Origin: DAOOVD01 sp035369845
Lineage (GTDB): Bacteria > Bacillota > Desulfotomaculia > Desulfotomaculales > Pelotomaculaceae
NCBI GenBank assembly: GCA_035369845.1
Contig: DAOOVD010000012.1
Location: 1 to 53,649 of the forward strand
Reading direction: 5' to 3'
DNA: 53,649 nucleotides
In this document: positions 48,111-53,649 of the stretch, piece after piece
How the letters are laid out: each line of letters starts with the position of its first letter
Numbering within the stretch: position 1 is the first letter of the stretch
Program-made: the position numbers and the translations under genes
Notes under the pieces: model-generated
The model's input: only the letters and a program-made list of their open reading frames with translations
What the model was told of the DNA's origin: nothing
Database searches by the model: none

Positions 48111-48381
48111 CAAGGAGGACTTGGAGAACTCTTTTGATGTGATAGTGATATTTAATTGTGACTAAGTCCCAGTTCTATCAAAGGCGTGGCGGGTCTTAAA
48201 GCCTGGTGGTTCGCTATTATATCGGTGACGTGCCCGGAACTTTGGTCGTGCGCTTTGTGCCGGCGAGGCTGCCTGGAACTAATTCCATGCAAATAATGAC
48301 GTAGTGCTTAAAAATTTGGATATGGGTTAGGGGTTCTTGTTTATTAAGTAATAATGGGTTTTTCTTGGAGGTGCAAGAAAA
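48111..48381 (+). other. Intergenic leader before the adhesin genes
   Basis: This stretch holds no convincing gene. It begins with an SD-like AAGGAGG, contains an imperfect stem CTTTTGAT ... ATCAAAG (about 48131-48182), and several further GC-rich stems. A long untranslated leader is possible. I could not match it to a known riboswitch. Confidence 0.4.
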
Positions 48382-49284
48382 ATGTTTAAACTGATTAAAA
48401 AAGTGCTGTTGCTGTTTTTGATGGTATTAGGATTTGGTGGGTTAAGTAGCTTATTAACAACCAAAGCAGAAGCTTACACATACAGTGTTAGTTTGCCTAA
48501 AAGATCGACCTATGTTTCTTATGATTGGAGTGGCGGTACTGCTTTAGGTTACAATAGGAGTCAGGGTTATGCTCAAAATTTGACTATAACCATATCTAAT
48601 TATACCGCTTCTATTAACGTACCGGATGATGGCTCGACCTGGGATATCAGCGGTATAGTTAATGGTTCTGCTTATTATGAAACGGAGTATATTTATTCGC
48701 CGAGTTATGTTCATTTTAGTACAACTATTACAACGTCAGGTGTTTTTTCAGGTTATTCGCCTAAAACAGCCACCGATGCTGCTAATACAGCGGCGAACTA
48801 CGCCCTGCAGGCCAAATCCAGCGCGGATACAGCCGCAAGCAAAGCTGACCAGGCCAAGGCCAGCGCGGACACGGCAGCATTAAGGGTCTGGGACTCCAGC
48901 GAATCCAAATCAGCCGCAACGCTGGCAAAGGAAGCAAGAAATTACGCTCAGACGGCAACAAACAACACGACCTACAACAGTCAGTCAGCAGCGTACTGGG
49001 CTTACCTGTCCGCCCAGAACACTGCACCTGAGATCAACAGAGTCCAGGGTCAGAACGGCGCCACCTGCACCACCGGCACGTCGTTCATGGTGGTCATCTC
49101 GGCCACCCCTTCCAGCGGAGCCAGCTACCGCGTGACCTGCGGCATGTTTGACAGCGGCTGGGTGTCGAGCAACACCATAACGATTACCGGAGGCATCGTT
49201 AGCGGAGCAAACACCGCAATAATACAAGTTAAAAATTCTTTAGGAACAACTGCACAGACAGCGTTCACATTTTTTAAGATTTAG
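48382..49284 (+). CDS. Secreted adhesin-like protein with Ala/Ser-rich helical stalk
   Basis: ATG 48382 has SD TTGGAGGTG. The signal peptide ends near 'TTKAEAYT'. An N-terminal Tyr/Thr/Ser-rich beta region is followed by a helical Ala-rich repeat (about 135-170) containing 'QAKSSADTAASKADQAKA' and by an Asn/Ser/Thr-rich linker. The C-terminal 85 residues ('PEINRVQGQNGATCTTGTSF') match the last domain of the next gene. It resembles a trimeric or fibrous tip protein. AT-rich 5' part and GC-rich 3' part suggest a mosaic gene. Confidence 0.7.
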   Translation: MFKLIKKVLLLFLMVLGFGGLSSLLTTKAEAYTYSVSLPKRSTYVSYDWSGGTALGYNRSQGYAQNLTITISNYTASINVPDDGSTWDISGIVNGSAYYETEYIYSPSYVHFSTTITTSGVFSGYSPKTATDAANTAANYALQAKSSADTAASKADQAKASADTAALRVWDSSESKSAATLAKEARNYAQTATNNTTYNSQSAAYWAYLSAQNTAPEINRVQGQNGATCTTGTSFMVVISATPSSGASYRVTCGMFDSGWVSSNTITITGGIVSGANTAIIQVKNSLGTTAQTAFTFFKI

Positions 49285-49399
49285 CATAACAAGCAAAAAA
49301 ACGCGGAAAAGGCGTTCATAATTGATGCGGCATTGCAATTGCCTTTAGGGTTGACGGAGGTTGTAGCGGTGAAAAAATTAAAAGACGGGGTGGTTGATT

Positions 49400-52354
49400 A
49401 TGACAATGCGAAAACCGTTTCTGAAGGTTTTTAGACTGTTATTATGTGTCATGTTTGCTGTTTTGGCAATCAAAAGCGCTTACGCGGCGGAAACCGATTA
49501 TACTTCGTTTTATAATTCTGGCGCACAAGACACAAAAATTTATAGTGCAGCGTCGTTTTCCAACGGCAATATCTTGTTGGGAGCACTCTTAAATGATGGC
49601 GAAGGTGCTTGGCGAGATTTATTATATGTTAACGCTGGCGATAATACTTGTGCGCCTGCAAACATCAGTTTGGGCGGCGTCCCCATGGGCCTCGCGTCGA
49701 GACAAAACGGTCGAGTGATTATATTGATAAATACTTCTAGTAGCAAATTTAAAGCTATAGAAGTGGACTCCAATCAAAACATAACGTGGAATTCCGGAGA
49801 ACTTAGCTACAGTACTGTCGGAGTGAGCGCTGTTGAGATTGTGAGTGCGGTCACCAGGCCAAATGGAGATGTGATATTTGCTGATAGTGAAGGGCGGGCT
49901 GCCGGTTATACATCAGGAAACACTTTATTCAAAATAAGCTCAGGCAACGATTGGTATCACAGCACTGATTTAACCGTTCTAATTCCCTTGAGCGACAACA
50001 GGGTGCTTGCGGCTGGGGAAAGCGGTAACTGGCAGATTATAAACTCTAATAATACATGGAATTCTTCTTCTAAAGGCACTTTACCGGATAGTTTTTGTAT
50101 AACGTGCGGCGTACAAAGGCCGGACGGTACAATAGTGCTTTTTGATAGTTATGGCAAATATGCAATTTATAACTCATCGATGACGCTGGTGACATCCGGT
50201 ACTCTAGCACTTCACCCTACCTCTGCTGTAGTGCTCAATAACGGGTATGTGTTAATAGGCAGCGGATTCGCCGGGAAACACCAAATTTTAAAACCCGATA
50301 ATACTTTAACTTCAGACTTTATAATCACACACCATTCTGATAACGTATACGATGAAATAATTGTTCGCAACAACGACGGATCTGTATTTCTGTTCGGCGG
50401 ACAATCCTATACGTTTCAGACTAGAGGCGGTTACAGGCGGTGCTACTTTCAGGTGGGCGCTCCAGGCAAGTTATCTGCGACCCAAACGTCGATAGACCTG
50501 TCCTGGACAATGAGCACCCCGGGGCCCTGGGAGTATGTCCTGGAATACCGCAAAGAGGGCCTGTCAACATGGACGACAGGCTACACCGGAACAAACACAA
50601 CTTGCCAGATAACAGGGCTTGAGGCGGGAACGCGCTATTACTTCAGGGTTAGGGCCAGGCTGGACAGTACCCTGGTATTCAATTACTCAAACGAAAGCAG
50701 TTACAGAACTATTCCTTCCACGCCTTCAGCTCCAACTGGTACTACTTCCAGGCTTGCGTGGTCCAGCACCGCGGGCAGGAGCAATGTGGTGCTCTCGTGG
50801 CCGGCAGTCGCGGGCGCCAATGGATACAAGGTTTGGGTTTTCGACGGCAATGCCTACAGGGCATTCGATGTGGGCAATACAACTTCCTGGAATTTAAGCG
50901 GCGCCAGGATTTACCCTGACGAGAACTGGCTTAACTCTCAAGCCGACAACAGCATTTTGTCCGATCCGTTCAACCATTCTGGAGGTGGTTTTGCTTTAAG
51001 AGACGATCCTAACAAATTATATAAGAAAACCGTTGGTACTTCATGCGATAACGCTCATAACTACTGGTTCAGGGTAAGCGCTTACAATGAAGCGGGCGAG
51101 TCTTCTTATTCCGCAAATGCTTATACTCCCACACTGCCTGACGCCACAGATACGGGAGCGCCATCGGGGACAAACAGCACGGTTTCCTCGGAAGGTTTGG
51201 AAAAGACCTACAACACCCTTGTCAGAGTAACAGTGACAGCTGCAGAAAGCGAGTCGGGCATTTACCAGATACTGCTGTCGAACGACAACGTTACGTACAC
51301 CGTAAAGTATACTGCGACCAAAGGCGCTGATGGAGGAACTGGAATTACCAGTTACAGCGGAACGTTTGATTGGATGGTCGCGCCAGGAGCGGGTACGAAA
51401 ATAGTTTATGTGAAAATTGTCGATGCTGTCGGGAATTCGGTTGTCGTGAGCGACTCAATAGCCTTGGTTGAGGACATGCTCCCGCCGTCTATAACCTTAC
51501 AGATTAACAGAGGGGCAGCTTCAACCACATCAAACAACGTAACCCTAACGATATTAGTTTTCGACAACACCAGCACGTCATCTCAGATGCAGATGGCCTT
51601 TTCCAACGACGGCAACCTCTGGTCGCTGTGGGAAGCCTACAACCAGACCAAGTCCTGGGACATCACAAACTCCAGCTACGGTGGCACCACCGGGGCTGGC
51701 GTGAAAAAAGTCTACGTTCGCATTTACGACCAAGCCCAGAACATCGGCTTGGCCAGCGCAGAAATAGCGTACAACCCGGCTCCCCCGACGGCCAGCAACA
51801 TTACATTTACTGGAGGGGTAAGCGGCACCTTTAACGGACAGCCTGTGGTTTTCGTTAAAGGCGACATGCCTGTTCTGAACGTCACAGCCGCTGGATCGTC
51901 TTTGATGCGTTATGATAACGGAATTGGTATCTGGTCGGATTGGGAGACCTACGTGCCAAACAAGCAAATTATCGCGGCTAAATCATCCGGCGTATGCAAG
52001 ATCAGGGTACAGGTGGCGGACACAAACAGAGTCGCTTCTGATCCTGTGGGAACACTGGTGGTAATAGACAACACTCCTCCAACCATACAAAAAGTCTCCG
52101 GCCAAAACGGTGCTACGGCAGCTACCTCATCAACTTTTAACATAGTTGTTCAGGCTTCCGACGATTTGCCGAGTCAGCTTCAGGCGTGCGCTTCCGTGGA
52201 CGGCGGGGCATACGGAGACTGGCATGATGTGCCGCAGAACACCGTGCCGGTCACGCTGTCGACAACGGGGGCGCATACAGTAAGGGTGAAAGTCAGGGAC
52301 CTGGCCGGGAACGAGTCCCAGGCTTATATGACGGTGTTTAGAATTGCAGCGTAG
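49400..52354 (+). CDS. Large secreted multi-domain adhesin (propeller-like repeats, FN3, Ig-like)
   Basis: ATG 49400 follows ACGGGGTGG; TTG 49394 and ATG 49406 are alternatives. The signal peptide ends at 'IKSAYAAE'. Residues about 30-350 hold six or seven loosely repeated blades, with recurring (P/N)NG(D/R/Y)V(I/L) turns, as in beta-propellers. Two fibronectin type III domains follow (about 355-445, 'GLEAGTRYYFRVRARL', and 450-590). Three or four Ig-like modules end the protein, the last ('TIQKVSGQNGATAATSSTFN') shared with the previous gene. No LPXTG anchor is seen. It probably forms part of the pilus tip or cell surface. Confidence 0.75.
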   Translation: MTMRKPFLKVFRLLLCVMFAVLAIKSAYAAETDYTSFYNSGAQDTKIYSAASFSNGNILLGALLNDGEGAWRDLLYVNAGDNTCAPANISLGGVPMGLASRQNGRVIILINTSSSKFKAIEVDSNQNITWNSGELSYSTVGVSAVEIVSAVTRPNGDVIFADSEGRAAGYTSGNTLFKISSGNDWYHSTDLTVLIPLSDNRVLAAGESGNWQIINSNNTWNSSSKGTLPDSFCITCGVQRPDGTIVLFDSYGKYAIYNSSMTLVTSGTLALHPTSAVVLNNGYVLIGSGFAGKHQILKPDNTLTSDFIITHHSDNVYDEIIVRNNDGSVFLFGGQSYTFQTRGGYRRCYFQVGAPGKLSATQTSIDLSWTMSTPGPWEYVLEYRKEGLSTWTTGYTGTNTTCQITGLEAGTRYYFRVRARLDSTLVFNYSNESSYRTIPSTPSAPTGTTSRLAWSSTAGRSNVVLSWPAVAGANGYKVWVFDGNAYRAFDVGNTTSWNLSGARIYPDENWLNSQADNSILSDPFNHSGGGFALRDDPNKLYKKTVGTSCDNAHNYWFRVSAYNEAGESSYSANAYTPTLPDATDTGAPSGTNSTVSSEGLEKTYNTLVRVTVTAAESESGIYQILLSNDNVTYTVKYTATKGADGGTGITSYSGTFDWMVAPGAGTKIVYVKIVDAVGNSVVVSDSIALVEDMLPPSITLQINRGAASTTSNNVTLTILVFDNTSTSSQMQMAFSNDGNLWSLWEAYNQTKSWDITNSSYGGTTGAGVKKVYVRIYDQAQNIGLASAEIAYNPAPPTASNITFTGGVSGTFNGQPVVFVKGDMPVLNVTAAGSSLMRYDNGIGIWSDWETYVPNKQIIAAKSSGVCKIRVQVADTNRVASDPVGTLVVIDNTPPTIQKVSGQNGATAATSSTFNIVVQASDDLPSQLQACASVDGGAYGDWHDVPQNTVPVTLSTTGAHTVRVKVRDLAGNESQAYMTVFRIAA

Positions 52355-52523
52355 AAGGTCAACTCGGGAAAAATGCCGCAATGAGCACTTAAGGGAACTT
52401 TCTGGGCGCCCTGGGGCATTTGCTGGTCAAGGAAGGGATAACCCGGGCGGGAACATGGACGGCAGCATTCTTTCAGCCGTTACAGTGAAATGGTAAAAGT
52501 ATTCAGGAGATTTGAGGCGCACA

Positions 52524-52732
52524 ATGGATATTATTAAAATTCGCATGAGAAAAACCGTCCGGCCGGACTTCCCGTTAGGTATTATCGGGTTGTTAGGCGA
52601 AAAACCCGGTACGATACTCCGGGTAGGTATTCTAATCAAAATGGTGCAATCTCCGGCCTGTGCGAAAATGGAGAATGTTTAGGGGTTAAGCAAGGAGAAT
52701 TTGAGTTTGTAGAGGCTCCTGAAAGGAAGTGA
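52524..52732 (+). pseudogene. Frameshifted small hypothetical gene
   Basis: ATG 52524 reads 'VRPDFPLGIIGLLGEKPGTI' and, in another frame from about 52622, 'SNQNGAISGLCENGECLGVK' and 'QGEFEFVEAPERK' to TGA 52732. The two halves together look like one small protein; a single-base change near 52615-52625 breaks the frame. It lies just upstream of the ASCH gene. Either a real mutation or a sequencing error. Confidence 0.5.
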
Positions 52733-52736
52733 GAAT

Positions 52737-53207
52737 TTGAAAGCAATGAGTCTTATACAGCCGTTTGCTACGCTTGCAGCCATCGGTGCTAAAAATATTG
52801 AAACACGTTCATGGAAGACATCGTATAGGGGACCGATGGCTATCCATGCATCTAAAAATTTCCCAAAATGGGCGCGTGAATTGTGCTTTAAGGAGCCCTT
52901 TAAACAAACGCTAGTGGATGCAGGCTACAGCGGGCCTGAGAAATTACCACGCGGGGTTGTTGTAGGCATAACGAACATGTATGATTGCCAGCCAATCACT
53001 AAAGAAAATACTCCTGGAGAGCCGGAGCGATCTTTTGGCGATTATTCGGAAGGACGTTATGCCCTGTACTGGAAGGGCACTAAAGCTCTTACCGATCCGG
53101 TACCAGCTAAAGGTGCGCTTGGGCTGTGGGAGTGGGCACCAGGTGAAAACTTCCCAATGAAACGAATTTGTCCGGACTGTGGAGATGAAATTTTGACGTC
53201 GGATTAG
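52737..53207 (+). CDS. ASCH-domain protein
   Basis: TTG 52737 follows AGGAAG. The 156-residue protein has the ASCH fold signature: 'MSLIQPFATLAAIGAKNIET' with the K-x-(I/V)E(T/L)R motif 'KNIETRSW', then 'SYRGPMAIHASKNFP', 'PRGVVVGITNMYDC', and 'GALGLWEW' near the end, followed by a possible zinc knuckle ('CPDCGDE'). ASCH domains bind RNA or modified nucleobases; phage- and plasmid-encoded members are common. Function here is unknown. Confidence 0.85.
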   Translation: MKAMSLIQPFATLAAIGAKNIETRSWKTSYRGPMAIHASKNFPKWARELCFKEPFKQTLVDAGYSGPEKLPRGVVVGITNMYDCQPITKENTPGEPERSFGDYSEGRYALYWKGTKALTDPVPAKGALGLWEWAPGENFPMKRICPDCGDEILTSD

Positions 53208-53437
53208 TCCTGGCTCTGGCTGTTACCCGTTTTGAATGGTAAACCTCCGGAGGATGGAATCATAACTTATATCGGCAAACACCTGCATGGCGGTTGCTTT
53301 CATGCGGCAGGCTTTAGGAATGACGGTTTCAGTATATCGCGTAAATTGCAGAGGTTGAGACTGCCTGGAAATCGTTTTCCTCCAGCTATGGCACCTGCAC
53401 AGATTGGACAACTCAGTCTGATAGTTTAGTGCACATT
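53208..53437. other. No supported gene; short degenerate frames
   Basis: A 65-codon plus-strand frame (53232-53429) and a 72-codon minus-strand frame overlap each other. Neither has an SD or a recognisable product. The plus frame ('YIGKHLHGGCFHAAGFRND') may be a decayed gene fragment. Confidence 0.3.
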
Positions 53438-53649
53438 TCAAAGAAACAGCGGCATACGGATATATCCTGCAATATTCCCTACGCTTTCGGAAGAACCGCC
53501 GTAGGTACCCGAGTACCAGGTTTGGTTAATGGTTGTCTGTGCTCTGGTTGCTGCTGTTGAAGCGTTTGTATTGGCTGAATCAGCGCTTGATTTGGGTCTG
53601 TCAATACTTTTGTGTAAACCCATAAATTACCTATAGCTGTTTTTCCACC
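53438..53649 (-). CDS. Partial adhesin-like fragment at the window edge
   Basis: Read leftwards, the segment contains an Ala/Ser/Thr-rich stretch 'SADSANTNASTAATRAQTTI' and 'SGTYGGSSESVGNIAGYIRM'. This is compositionally similar to the helical stalk of the adhesin at 48382-49284. An upstream in-frame stop lies at about 53629, while another frame reads on to the window edge, so a frameshift or a short gene are both possible. Confidence 0.35.

Noticed and set aside
48111..48381. Possible c-di-GMP riboswitch before the adhesin gene
   Set aside because: Considered because of the GGDEF protein and pili, but I could not find the conserved GEMM-I or GEMM-II core or its tetraloop/receptor layout.
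49369..49434. 21-codon ORF with GGAGG upstream of the large adhesin
   Set aside because: Overlaps the adhesin start in another frame; too short and without any feature to separate it from chance.
1..53649. CRISPR arrays, tRNA or rRNA genes
   Set aside because: No regularly spaced short repeats and no recognisable tRNA or rRNA sequence was seen on either strand.

Overview
The window looks like accessory DNA, an integrated conjugative element or large plasmid, from a spore-forming, monoderm member of the Firmicutes (Clostridia, probably Peptococcaceae/Desulfotomaculum-like). The grounds are a spoVS homologue, a PrgI-type conjugation operon, a Tad pilus with no secretin gene, copper-amine-oxidase-stalk and CARDB-like secreted proteins, abundant TTG/GTG starts with strong Shine-Dalgarno (SD) sequences, and many IS200/IS605-TnpB elements. 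The taxonomic call is inference; no rRNA, tRNA or core gene is present.

Layout. (1) 1-2800: the tail of an IscB-like gene with its palindromic end, small hypothetical genes, a YdjM-like membrane hydrolase, an orphan IS605/omega-RNA-like remnant and spoVS. (2) 2.8-12.6 kb: a type IV secretion operon (TM2 protein, two VirB2-like pilins, PrgI/VirB3-like, an accessory protein, VirB4 ATPase, M48 protease, VirB6/TrbL-like, transglycosylase-M23 hydrolase), ending in a membrane GGDEF protein. No relaxase or VirD4 coupling protein lies in the window. (3) 12.6-21.2 kb: ParB-like proteins and a NotI-like/D12 restriction-modification cassette inserted between two apparently identical 1,227-bp direct repeats. 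(4) 21.2-28.7 kb: a GHKL-ATPase/nuclease fusion, two secreted proteins, and a compact three-gene unit (unknown protein, SecB-like chaperone, PD-(D/E)XK nuclease) that is the best candidate here for an undescribed, possibly defence-related system. (5) 28.7-30.9 kb: a TnpB element, an isoprenylcysteine-methyltransferase-like gene and a terminator.

(6) 31-48 kb: two consecutive Tad-type pilus clusters. The first has the canonical order tadE, tadG, cpaB, tadZ, tadA, tadB, tadC, flp, then an IS605 insertion, then an A24 peptidase and a free-standing PilD N-terminal domain. The second is divergent: an A24 peptidase, a CpaB fragment, CpaB, a second TadA-like ATPase, TadB/TadC-like proteins, three tandem prepilins and a TadG-like protein. 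Two secreted adhesin-like proteins sharing a C-terminal domain follow (48.4-52.4 kb). An M50-type protease gene lies antisense inside a 461-codon ORF between the clusters. (7) 52.4-53.6 kb: a frameshifted small gene, an ASCH-domain gene and an adhesin-like fragment.

Working model (inference): conjugation apparatus, GGDEF regulator, dual Tad pili and adhesins form a cell-contact/DNA-transfer module; the R-M, GHKL-nuclease and SecB-nuclease units are cargo that protects or stabilises the element. A recurring architecture, a GC hairpin plus U-run directly followed by an SD and start codon, marks many genes and suggests shared read-through or antitermination control.
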